From: JBLMZW01 sp050259035
GTDB lineage: Bacteria > Bacillota > Syntrophomonadia > Syntrophomonadales > DTU052
DNA length: 15,678 nt
Reading direction: 5' to 3'
Assembly: GCA_050259035.1 (NCBI GenBank)
Contig: JBLMZW010000116.1
Span: 1-15,678 of the forward strand
Shown here: positions 5,201 through 13,377 of the stretch, one piece after another
Numbering within the stretch: position 1 is the first letter of the stretch
How the letters are laid out: the number at the start of each line of letters is the position of its first letter
Translations under genes and position numbers: made by a program
Notes under the pieces: generated by a model
The model's input: only the letters and a program-made list of their open reading frames with translations
The model's database searches: none
Told to the model about the DNA's origin: nothing

Positions 5201-5231
5201 TAGGATCTATTAAAAGAGGTGAAGTTCTTTA

Positions 5232-8200
5232 ATGAGCAATATCGTAAGATATGGCAAAAGTTCCAGGTTGTCCTACTCAAGGATTCCAGAAGTAATTGGC
5301 CTGCCTAATCTCATCGAGGTCCAAAAAAACTCATACCAATGGTTTCTTGACGAAGGCTTAAGAGATGCGCTGCAGGAAGTTTTCCCTATAGAGGACTTTA
5401 CAGGGAATCTCAAACTAGATTTTATTGATTATTTACTTGGAGAGCCCAAGTACAGCGTTAACGAATGTAAAGAGCGGGATGCTAGTTTCCAGGCTCCGCT
5501 GAAGCTTCGGGTGAGGTTAACTGATAAGGAAAACGGGGAAATACGTGAATCCGAGGTTTACCTTGGCGATCTGCCCATTATGACTGAAAATGGTACGTTC
5601 ATAATTAACGGAGCAGAGCGCGTAGTTGTTAGCCAGCTGGTTAAATCCCCCGGGGTGTATTTTAATGATCGCCTAGATTTGTCCGGTAACGTGCTTTATG
5701 GGGCAACTGTTATTCCCAACCGGGGAGCCTGGTTTGAACTGGAGATGGACAGCCAGGGGGTTGTCTATACCAGAATTGATAAAACCAGAAAAATTCCGGT
5801 TAGTATTCTGTTACGGTGTTTAGGGTTCGAATCCAATGATGATATTCTGCAACTATATAATAATGATGAAACCATTGCTCGGACCATGGAAAAGGATACT
5901 ACCACCAATAAAGAGGAAGCTTTAATCGAGTTTTATCGCCGGTTAAGACCGGGGGAACTTGCTACGGTTGAAGGCGCCACACAGCTACTCAATAATTTGT
6001 TCTTTGATCCCCGGCGTTACGACTTGGCGGCTGTGGGTCGGTACAAAATTAATAAAAAACTTGAAATGCAAGCTCCTTCTGATCTACGGCATCTGACTAT
6101 TGAGGATATTACTTCTACTATCGGTTACCTTCTTGGTTTGGTTCGGGGAGAGGGAAAGGTAGACGTTATTGACCATTTAGGAAATAGACGTCTGCGCTCC
6201 GTTGGGGAATTACTACAGAATCAATTCAGAACCGGTTTGGTTAGAATGGAGAGAGTAGTTAAGGAACGCATGAGTATTCATGATGTTGAGACGCTCACTC
6301 CTCAGGTTTTGATTAATATAAGACCAATTACAGCAGTAGTTAAGGAGTTTTTCGGCAGCAGCCAGCTATCGCAGTTTATGGATCAGACCAATCCCTTGGC
6401 CGAGCTTACGCATAAACGGCGGCTAAGTGCACTTGGTCCTGGAGGATTAACCAGAGAAAGAGCGGGGTTCCAGGTGCGTGACGTTCATCACTCGCATTAT
6501 GGCCGGGTTTGTCCGATAGAGACCCCTGAAGGGCCAAACATCGGGTTAATAGGTTCACTTAGCACCTATGCCCGGGTTAATAAATTCGGGTTTATCGAAA
6601 CGCCTTATCGCAAGGTGGATAAGCATAAAAAACGGGTTACCAAACAAATTGTTTATCTTTCCGCCGATGAAGAAGAAGAATATGTAATTGCGCAGGCCAA
6701 TGCTCCCATTGACGATAAGGGAACCTTCCTTACCGACCGGGTCAATGCTCATCGTGGACACGAGTTTCTTGAGGTACCGGTGGAAAAGGTAGATTATATG
6801 GATGTTTCGCCTAAACAGGTGTTTAGCGTTGCTACCAGCTTGATCCCCTTTTTGGAAAATGACGATGCCAACCGAGCCTTAATGGGGGCGAATATGCAGC
6901 GGCAGGCTGTTCCTTTAATTAAGACTGAGGCTCCTATCGTTGGTACCGGCCTTGAATATATGGCGGCCAAAGACTCCGGTGCGGTTATTGTTTCGAAAAA
7001 TGCCGGGGTGATCAGCCGAGTTAATGCGGAAAAAATAGAGCTAATTCGTGAAGATAAAGGAATAGACAGTTATGAACTTTTAAAATTCGGCCGTTCCAAT
7101 CACGGTACTTGTATAAACCAGCGTCCCATCGTCAGAGAGGGTCAAAAGGTTGAAAAAGGGGAAATCATTGCTGATGGCCCCGCCACTGATCAGGGCGAAC
7201 TGGCTCTGGGCAAAAATGTTCTGGTGGCCTTTATGCCCTGGGAAGGTTATAACTATGAGGACGCGATTCTTATATCAGAAAAGCTGGTTATGGAGGACGG
7301 TTTTACCTCCATTCATATCGAGGAATACGAGTGTGAAGCCCGGGATACCAAGTTAGGACCCGAGGAAATCACTCGTGACATACCAAACGTTTCTGAAGAC
7401 ATGTTGAAAAACCTGGATGATCGGGGGATTATCCGAATAGGGGCCGAAGTTCGGGCGGATGATATCCTGGTTGGGAAGGTTACTCCCAAGGGAGAAACCG
7501 AATTAACCCCGGAAGAAAGATTGCTTAGAGCCATTTTTGGTGAAAAGGCCAGGGAAGTCCGGGATTCCAGCTTAAGAGTACCTCACGGTGAATCCGGAAA
7601 AGTAGTTAATGTAAAGGTGTTTACCAGAGAGAACGGAGACGAGCTCCCACCGGGAGTTAACCAGTTGGTCAGGGTATATGTGGCACAAAAACGGAAAATC
7701 TCAGAAGGGGACAAAATGGCAGGTCGCCACGGCAACAAGGGAGTTATTTCACGCATTCTGCCGGTTGAAGATATGCCCTTCCTACCGGACGGAACTCCGG
7801 TTGAGATAGTCCTTAACCCCCTGGGTGTGCCATCCCGTATGAACATTGGTCAGATTCTGGAATGCCATTTGGGCTGGGCGGCTCAGGCCCTGGGGATGAA
7901 TGTTGCCACCCCGGTCTTTGATGGTGCCTTTGAGCAGGATATCTTCGATAAACTCAATGAAGCAGGATTGCCTGAGAACGGTAAGATTGATTTATACGAT
8001 GGGCGGACCGGAAAGAAGTTCGATAATCCTGTAACTGTGGGTTATGTATATATGTTAAAATTGGCCCACCTGGTTGATGATAAAATTCACGCCAGGTCAA
8101 TTGGCCCCTACAGCCTAGTTACTCAGCAGCCACTGGGAGGCAAGGCTCAATTTGGGGGTCAGAGATTTGGTGAGATGGAAGTGTGGGCACTGGAGGCTTA

Positions 8201-8621
8201 CGGGGCATCTTACACCTTGCAGGAAATCCTCACGGTTAAATCCGACGATGTGGTTGGCCGGTTAAAAACCTATGAATCCATTGTTAAGGGTGAGAACATT
8301 CCCGAGCCGGGGGTACCTGAAAGCTTCAAGGTTCTGATTAAAGAACTGCAAAGTCTTTGCCTGGATGTAAGAATTCTGGCTGAAGATGATAAAGAAGTTG
8401 AAATCAAGGATGCCGAGGAAGATGTCAGTGAAACTGAGAAAGCCCGGGAACTAGGGCTAGATATACCAATTCCGCCGCGGGCACCGCGAGTTGCAACACC
8501 CCGTAAACCGGTTGAAGATACGGGGGAAGAAGAGGAAGACTTTGAAGAAGATTACGAAGATGATGGATTTCTCGACGAAGATTCAAGCCCGCTAGAGGAA
8601 GACTTGGAAGGAGATCTGTAG
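5232..8621 (+). CDS. rpoB: DNA-directed RNA polymerase subunit beta
   Basis: RpoB is one of the two large catalytic subunits of RNA polymerase. The 1129-residue frame starts at ATG 5232, with AGAGGTG about 10 bases upstream. The protrusion/lobe region includes SQLVKSPGVYF. The rifampicin pocket lies at about 374-401 (SSQLSQFMDQTNPLAEL, THKRRLSAL); D384, H394 and S399 correspond to E. coli D516, H526 and S531 and are wild type, which predicts rifampicin sensitivity. FMPWEGYNYEDAI at about 667-679 carries the conserved E676-D677 pair near the active site. GGKAQFGGQRFGEMEVWAL lies near the C-terminus and contacts beta'. The protein ends in a strongly acidic tail of about 34 residues, 20 of them Asp or Glu. 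rpoC follows after 38 bases, so the pair is one operon. Confidence 0.99.
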   Translation: MSNIVRYGKSSRLSYSRIPEVIGLPNLIEVQKNSYQWFLDEGLRDALQEVFPIEDFTGNLKLDFIDYLLGEPKYSVNECKERDASFQAPLKLRVRLTDKENGEIRESEVYLGDLPIMTENGTFIINGAERVVVSQLVKSPGVYFNDRLDLSGNVLYGATVIPNRGAWFELEMDSQGVVYTRIDKTRKIPVSILLRCLGFESNDDILQLYNNDETIARTMEKDTTTNKEEALIEFYRRLRPGELATVEGATQLLNNLFFDPRRYDLAAVGRYKINKKLEMQAPSDLRHLTIEDITSTIGYLLGLVRGEGKVDVIDHLGNRRLRSVGELLQNQFRTGLVRMERVVKERMSIHDVETLTPQVLINIRPITAVVKEFFGSSQLSQFMDQTNPLAELTHKRRLSALGPGGLTRERAGFQVRDVHHSHYGRVCPIETPEGPNIGLIGSLSTYARVNKFGFIETPYRKVDKHKKRVTKQIVYLSADEEEEYVIAQANAPIDDKGTFLTDRVNAHRGHEFLEVPVEKVDYMDVSPKQVFSVATSLIPFLENDDANRALMGANMQRQAVPLIKTEAPIVGTGLEYMAAKDSGAVIVSKNAGVISRVNAEKIELIREDKGIDSYELLKFGRSNHGTCINQRPIVREGQKVEKGEIIADGPATDQGELALGKNVLVAFMPWEGYNYEDAILISEKLVMEDGFTSIHIEEYECEARDTKLGPEEITRDIPNVSEDMLKNLDDRGIIRIGAEVRADDILVGKVTPKGETELTPEERLLRAIFGEKAREVRDSSLRVPHGESGKVVNVKVFTRENGDELPPGVNQLVRVYVAQKRKISEGDKMAGRHGNKGVISRILPVEDMPFLPDGTPVEIVLNPLGVPSRMNIGQILECHLGWAAQALGMNVATPVFDGAFEQDIFDKLNEAGLPENGKIDLYDGRTGKKFDNPVTVGYVYMLKLAHLVDDKIHARSIGPYSLVTQQPLGGKAQFGGQRFGEMEVWALEAYGASYTLQEILTVKSDDVVGRLKTYESIVKGENIPEPGVPESFKVLIKELQSLCLDVRILAEDDKEVEIKDAEEDVSETEKARELGLDIPIPPRAPRVATPRKPVEDTGEEEEDFEEDYEDDGFLDEDSSPLEEDLEGDL

Positions 8622-8659
8622 GCAGGACTTCTTCTCGAAGGAGAAAGGAGAGTTGCGGT

Positions 8660-11600
8660 ATGCCAGAAGTTAACAATTTTGAGCGCATGAGGATTTCCCT
8701 GGCAAGTCCTGAACAAATTCGTTCTTGGAGCAGTGGTGAGGTTAAGAAGCCGGAAACGATCAACTATCGTACTCTAAGACCGGAGAAAGAAGGTCTTTTT
8801 TGCGAGAAAATCTTTGGTCCGGTCAAAGATTGGGAATGCCATTGTGGTAAATATAAGAGAGTACGGCATAAAGGGATTGTATGTGACCGGTGCGGTGTGG
8901 AAGTCACAACCTCCAAGGTTCGCCGTGAAAGGCTGGGACACATTGAACTTGCAGCGCCGGTGTCACATATATGGTATTTAAAGGGGATTCCTAGCCGTAT
9001 GGGGCTTCTTCTGGATATGTCCCCCAAGGTTTTAGAGAAAGTAATATATTTTGTTAACTATATCGTATTGGATTCCGGGGATACCCCTTTATTAAAGAAA
9101 CAGCTTCTGAATGAACGGGAGTATCGGGATTACAAGGAAAAGTATGAAAATAAATTCCGGGTAGGTATCGGAGCGGAAGCGATTCAGGAATTGCTTCGCC
9201 AACTGGAACTTGATGATCTCTCACTTGAGATGAAGGAAGAGATTGCTTCTTCCAGCGGTCAACGACGCAGCCGGGCTATTAAAAGGCTGGAAGTAATAGA
9301 GGCCTTCCGCAATTCCGGCAATCACCCCGAATGGATGATTCTTGAGGTTTTACCGGTAATTCCGCCGGAGTTAAGACCGATGGTTCAATTGGATGGTGGC
9401 CGTTTCGCTACCAGCGATTTGAATGACCTATATAGAAGAGTTATAAACCGCAATAACCGCTTAAAGAGATTGCTGGATCTAGGAGCGCCGGATATTATCG
9501 TCCGCAATGAAAAACGTATGCTGCAGGAAGCGGTTGACGCTCTAATTGATAATGGACGTCGGGGAAGAGCGGTTACCGGGCCGGGCAATCGCCCCTTAAA
9601 AAGCCTTTCTGACATGTTGAAAGGTAAACAGGGAAGATTTCGTCAAAATCTCCTGGGTAAACGTGTTGACTATTCGGGCCGAAGTGTTATAGTTGTTGGC
9701 CCCTCACTTAAAATGCATCGTTGTGGACTGCCAAAGGAAATGGCTCTTGAGCTGTTTAAACCTTTTGTAATGAAAAAACTGGTGGACCGCGGTATCGCGT
9801 CCAACATTAAATCAGCTAAAAAGATGATGGAGAGAGGCAAGGACGAGGTTTGGGACATTCTGGAGGATGTAATTAAAGAGCACCCGGTTCTGCTTAATCG
9901 TGCTCCAACTCTTCACCGGCTCGGGATACAGGCGTTTGAACCCGTACTGGTTGAAGGTCGCGCCTTGCAAATCCATCCGTTAGTTTGTACTGCTTATAAC
10001 GCGGACTTTGACGGTGACCAGATGGCAGTGCATGTACCGTTGTCGGCTGAGGCTCAGGCGGAAGCACGGCTCTTAATGTTATCGACGGGAAACATCTTGA
10101 ATCCCAAGGATGGCAAGCCCGTGGTCACCCCGACCCAGGACATGGTTATTGGCTGTTACTATTTGACCCTTCAGAGAGGTGGAGAGCCAGGCGAGGGCAG
10201 GTTCTTCTCAACCCCGGATGAGGCCATAATGGCCTATCAAGTAGATGAAATCGGACTTCATGCCCCAATTAAAGTCCGAATGGACGGAAAAATTGTTGAG
10301 ACAACCGTAGGCCGGATAATTTTCAATGAGGCTATGCCTAAGGAATTTGACTTCCTTAACAAGGTAGTGAGCAAGAAAGAACTGGGCGATTTGGTTTACA
10401 GATGTTACCGTACCTTCGGGAACGAAATAACGGCCCGCACGCTCGATTCTATCAAGCGGCTGGGCTTCACCTACGCTACCCGCGGAGGAATAACGGTAGG
10501 AATTGAAGACTTTAAGACCCCTGCGGCCAAAAAAGGTATTTTGGATGAAGCGGATATCAAGGTAGAAGAGATTGAAAACGATTACCTGACTGGATTAATT
10601 ACCGAAGAGGAGCGTCATACCGCGATAGTTGATACGTGGAATGAAGCTACTGACGCGGTTACCGAGGAACTTAAGAAAAGCCTAGATCCTGATAACTCAG
10701 TTTATATGATGGCTATATCGGGTGCTCGCGGTAATTTCCAACAGATACGACAATTAGCTGGAATGCGCGGCCTGATGGCCGATCCTTCCGGCAGGATTAT
10801 CGACTTGCCGATTAAAGCCAACTTTAGAGAAGGGCTAACAGTGTTGGAATACTTTATTTCCACTCATGGAGCTCGTAAAGGTCTGGCTGATACCGCTTTA
10901 CGTACAGCTGACTCCGGGTACTTGACCAGGAGACTGGTTGATGTTTCCCAGGATGTTATAGTACGTGAACCCGACTGCGGAACCCATGAAGGTATTGTTG
11001 TTGATGAAATCAGAGAAGGCAGTGAAGTCATTGAAACCGTAGACGAAAGAATCGTGGGACGTTTTGCGGTTGGCGATATAAGACACCCCGAGACCAGGGA
11101 AATCCTGGCCAATGATGACCAGGAAATAGATGAAGAGATTGCAGAAGCCATAGTTAAGGCTGGCATAAAGCAGGTTAGGATTCGATCAACCTTAACCTGT
11201 AAAACCAGGCACGGGGTTTGTCAGAAGTGCTACGGGCGGAACCTCGCAACCGGCTATTTCGTGGAAATTGGGGAAGCGGTCGGCACGATTGCAGCTCAGT
11301 CTATTGGAGAGCCCGGAACCCAGTTGACCATGCGTACCTTCCATACCGGGGGTGTTGCTGGAGACGACATAACCCGTGGTCTACCCCGGGTAGAGGAGCT
11401 GTTCGAAGCCAGAAAACCTAAGGGCCAAGCTGTTGTGACTGAAAGACCAGGACGGGTAGAGATAGCTGATAATAAAGGACGTCGAGAGGTTCAAATTCTG
11501 GATGAAAATGACGAGGTAATAGAAAGTTATCTGGTTCATTTCGGATCACGGCTAAAAGTTGAAAAGGGTGATATGGTTGAAATAGGTGACGAGTTGACTG

Positions 11601-12103
11601 AGGGTCCACTGAACCCACATGATATACTTCGCACCAAAGGCAGCAGATCAGTACAGACTTATCTCCTGCGAGAGGTTCAAAAAGTTTACCGTATGCAGGG
11701 TGTGGAGATAAGCGATAAGCATATTGAAATAATGATCAGGCAGATGTTAAAGAAAGTCAGGATCGATGAAGCCGGAGATACGACATTGTTACCCGGAGCT
11801 TATACTGATGTTGCCGATTTCGAAGAGGAAAACACCAGGATTTTTGAAAGAGGTTACGGTCTGCCGGCAGTAGCCAAACCGATTCTTTTGGGTATTACCA
11901 AGGCCAGCCTAAACACTGAGAGTTTCCTCTCGGCAGCCAGCTTCCAGGAGACAACTAAGGTTCTGACCGAGGCTGCAATCAAGGGCAAGATTGACGCATT
12001 GATTGGCCTGAAAGAAAATGTTATAATCGGAAAATTGATTCCAGCCGGCACCGGTTTTTCACGTTACCGGTCCCTGGCAGTAGAAATTTCGGATAATAAT
12101 TGA
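8660..12103 (+). CDS. rpoC: DNA-directed RNA polymerase subunit beta'
   Basis: RpoC carries the RNA polymerase active site and clamp. The 1147-residue length is typical of Firmicutes. The N-terminal zinc site has C60, C62, C75 and C78 (CHC...CDRC). NADFDGDQM at 447-455 supplies the magnesium-binding D449, D451 and D453. The bridge-helix region (YFISTHGARKGLADTALRTA) follows the GARGNFQQIRQLAGMRGLM segment. The second zinc site is C773 with C847, C854 and C857. The C-terminus includes SIGEPGTQLTMRTFHTGG and ITKASLNTESFLSAASFQET. The ATG at 8660 follows GAAAGGAGAG. The stop codon overlaps the -35 of the next promoter. Confidence 0.99.
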   Translation: MPEVNNFERMRISLASPEQIRSWSSGEVKKPETINYRTLRPEKEGLFCEKIFGPVKDWECHCGKYKRVRHKGIVCDRCGVEVTTSKVRRERLGHIELAAPVSHIWYLKGIPSRMGLLLDMSPKVLEKVIYFVNYIVLDSGDTPLLKKQLLNEREYRDYKEKYENKFRVGIGAEAIQELLRQLELDDLSLEMKEEIASSSGQRRSRAIKRLEVIEAFRNSGNHPEWMILEVLPVIPPELRPMVQLDGGRFATSDLNDLYRRVINRNNRLKRLLDLGAPDIIVRNEKRMLQEAVDALIDNGRRGRAVTGPGNRPLKSLSDMLKGKQGRFRQNLLGKRVDYSGRSVIVVGPSLKMHRCGLPKEMALELFKPFVMKKLVDRGIASNIKSAKKMMERGKDEVWDILEDVIKEHPVLLNRAPTLHRLGIQAFEPVLVEGRALQIHPLVCTAYNADFDGDQMAVHVPLSAEAQAEARLLMLSTGNILNPKDGKPVVTPTQDMVIGCYYLTLQRGGEPGEGRFFSTPDEAIMAYQVDEIGLHAPIKVRMDGKIVETTVGRIIFNEAMPKEFDFLNKVVSKKELGDLVYRCYRTFGNEITARTLDSIKRLGFTYATRGGITVGIEDFKTPAAKKGILDEADIKVEEIENDYLTGLITEEERHTAIVDTWNEATDAVTEELKKSLDPDNSVYMMAISGARGNFQQIRQLAGMRGLMADPSGRIIDLPIKANFREGLTVLEYFISTHGARKGLADTALRTADSGYLTRRLVDVSQDVIVREPDCGTHEGIVVDEIREGSEVIETVDERIVGRFAVGDIRHPETREILANDDQEIDEEIAEAIVKAGIKQVRIRSTLTCKTRHGVCQKCYGRNLATGYFVEIGEAVGTIAAQSIGEPGTQLTMRTFHTGGVAGDDITRGLPRVEELFEARKPKGQAVVTERPGRVEIADNKGRREVQILDENDEVIESYLVHFGSRLKVEKGDMVEIGDELTEGPLNPHDILRTKGSRSVQTYLLREVQKVYRMQGVEISDKHIEIMIRQMLKKVRIDEAGDTTLLPGAYTDVADFEEENTRIFERGYGLPAVAKPILLGITKASLNTESFLSAASFQETTKVLTEAAIKGKIDALIGLKENVIIGKLIPAGTGFSRYRSLAVEISDNN

Positions 12104-12129
12104 CGTCAATGTATTGACGGTGATACAAT
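12100..12129 (+). promoter_or_regulatory. Candidate promoter for rplGB-rpsL-rpsG-fusA-tuf
   Basis: TTGACG (12100-12105) overlaps the rpoC stop codon. After an 18-base spacer comes TACAAT (12124-12129, 5 of 6 consensus) with an upstream TG (extended -10 TGATACAAT). TTGACG occurs again at 12114-12119, and TTGACGTCAA (12100-12109) is a perfect palindrome, so an operator overlapping the promoter is possible. Transcription would begin near 12136. Confidence 0.6.
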
Positions 12130-12163
12130 TAATTTTGCGCATGTTTTATTGCACGGCAAATTG

Positions 12164-12212
12164 TCCGGGTGAATAGCCCGGGGATCAGATACAAGGGGGT
12201 AAATAGCCCTTT
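12164..12212 (+). promoter_or_regulatory. Twin leader hairpins before the L7Ae-like gene
   Basis: Two copies of GGGTRAATAGCCC occur 30 bases apart, at 12167-12179 and 12197-12209. The first is extended by flanking bases into CCGGG/CCCGG (12165-12169 with 12177-12181). The second can pair AAGGG (12193-12197) with CCCTT (12207-12211), enclosing the Shine-Dalgarno AAGGGGGT and reaching the first base of the TTG start. Folding of hairpin 2 would hide the initiation site. Control by an RNA-binding protein, perhaps the encoded L7Ae-like protein, is a hypothesis. Confidence 0.55.
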
Positions 12213-12453
12213 GGAGAGTATGCGCCAGGCAAAAAAAGCTGTTGGTTCCAAACAGGTCAGGAAGGCGATTCTCAAAGGAGAAGCTCGAAAAGTTTACATC
12301 GCTAAAGATGCTGAACACCATGTTACTAAACCACTAATTGAACTCTGTGATCAAAATCATATTGAGATAGAATTGGTTGAGAGCATGGAAGGTTTGGGAA
12401 AAGCCAGCGGAATTGCTGTTGGATCAGCAGCGGTAGCTTTGTTGGACGAGTAG
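12211..12453 (+). CDS. rplGB: L7Ae-family RNA-binding protein (YbxF/RplGB-like)
   Basis: Members of this family bind RNA kink-turns. B. subtilis YbxF, encoded between rpoC and rpsL, is the positional and sequence match, and its exact cellular role is not firmly settled. The chosen start is TTG 12211, with AAGGGGGT at 12193-12200. This gives 80 residues beginning ESMRQAKKAVGSKQ, which matches the family's length and N-terminus. The L7Ae fold signature is visible: VYIAKDAEHHVTKPLIELC, then the conserved LGKASGIAVGSAAVAL at the C-terminus. The frame stays open to GTG 12169, but that adds residues encoded by the hairpin leader and the family does not have them. rpsL follows after 21 bases. Confidence 0.88.
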   Translation: MESMRQAKKAVGSKQVRKAILKGEARKVYIAKDAEHHVTKPLIELCDQNHIEIELVESMEGLGKASGIAVGSAAVALLDE

Positions 12454-12474
12454 GGGAAGGAGGTGTTATAGCAA

Positions 12475-12864
12475 GTGCCTACAATAAACCAACTGGTTAG
12501 ACAGGGTAGAAAAAAGGTAGAGAGGAAATCCACCGCCCCGGCATTGGATGAATGTCCACAACGGAGAGGTGTGTGCACCAGGGTATTCACCACCACCCCT
12601 AAGAAACCTAATTCTGCCTTAAGAAAAGTAGCTAGAGTAAGATTGAGCAACGGTATTGAAGTCACGGCTTATATTCCAGGCATTGGCCATAACCTGCAGG
12701 AACACTCCATAGTGTTAATCAGGGGGGGCAGGGTCAAGGATCTTCCTGGAGTCAGGTACCATATAATTCGGGGCACTTTGGATACCGCAGGAGTTCAGAA
12801 CCGCAATCGCGGCCGCTCCAAATACGGTAGCAAGCGGCCCAAGAAAACTGCAGCCAAGAAGTAG
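12475..12864 (+). CDS. rpsL: 30S ribosomal protein S12
   Basis: S12 lies at the decoding centre and affects accuracy. The 129-residue protein starts at GTG 12475, supported by GGAAGGAGGTG at 12455-12465. It contains CPQRRGVCTRV, TTTPKKPNSALRKVARVRL and GGRVKDLPGVRYHIIRG. K43 and K88, the common sites of streptomycin-resistance changes, are wild type. D89, next to K88, is the residue that RimO methylthiolates in some bacteria. The C-terminus is basic (GRSKYGSKRPKKTAAKK). It heads the classical str block rpsL-rpsG-fusA-tuf. Confidence 0.98.
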   Translation: MPTINQLVRQGRKKVERKSTAPALDECPQRRGVCTRVFTTTPKKPNSALRKVARVRLSNGIEVTAYIPGIGHNLQEHSIVLIRGGRVKDLPGVRYHIIRGTLDTAGVQNRNRGRSKYGSKRPKKTAAKK

Positions 12865-12883
12865 GCGGAAGGGAGGAACAACC

Positions 12884-13354
12884 TTGCCAAGAAAAGGGTC
12901 TGTGCCCAGGAGAGATGTTTTACCGGATCCGGTGTTTAATAGTAAGCTGGTTACCAAGTTAATTAACCAGATTATGTGGGACGGTAAGAAAAGTATATCT
13001 GAAGCAATATGCTATGGGGCTTTTGATATAGTAGCTAAGAAAACGGGAAAAGACTCCCTGGAGGTTTTCCAGGAAGCAATTAAAAATATCATGCCGGTGT
13101 TGGAAGTCCGCCCACGTAGGGTAGGGGGAGCCAACTACCAGGTCCCAGTAGAAGTTCGAAGCGACCGCAGGCAAACCTTAGCTTTGCGCTGGTTGGTGAG
13201 TTATTCCCGCAAACGCGGTGAAAAGACTATGGAGCAGCGTCTGGCTGGTGAAATTTTGGATGCTTATAATGGCACTGGCGGATCCTTCAAAAAGAAGGAA
13301 GATACTCATAAAATGGCCGAGGCCAATAAGGCTTTCGCTCATTACCGCTGGTAA
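12884..13354 (+). CDS. rpsG: 30S ribosomal protein S7
   Basis: S7 initiates assembly of the 30S head by binding the 3' domain of 16S rRNA and borders the E-site tRNA. The 156-residue length is canonical. Family stretches include PRKGSVPRRDVLPDP at the N-terminus, LVTKLINQIMWDGKKS, EVRPRRVGGANYQVPVEVR, and the C-terminal HKMAEANKAFAHYRW. The start is TTG at 12884 with GGGAGGAA upstream. Only 19 bases separate it from rpsL. Confidence 0.98.
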   Translation: MPRKGSVPRRDVLPDPVFNSKLVTKLINQIMWDGKKSISEAICYGAFDIVAKKTGKDSLEVFQEAIKNIMPVLEVRPRRVGGANYQVPVEVRSDRRQTLALRWLVSYSRKRGEKTMEQRLAGEILDAYNGTGGSFKKKEDTHKMAEANKAFAHYRW

Positions 13355-13377
13355 TCCCCACTGGGTGGGAGTTAGTC

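Noticed and set aside
8622..8659. Small hairpin in the rpoB-rpoC gap (TTCTC/GAGAA)
   Set aside because: It has only about 5 bp with a 4-base loop and overlaps a purine-rich Shine-Dalgarno region where chance complementarity is common.
12114..12129. Promoter using the second TTGACG at 12114 as -35
   Set aside because: Only 4 bases separate it from TACAAT. The copy at 12100 has the correct 18-base spacing.
12169..12210. Upstream GTG start for the L7Ae-like gene
   Set aside because: No Shine-Dalgarno is visible, and the extra 14 residues come from the hairpin leader. TTG 12211 fits family length and has AAGGGGGT upstream.
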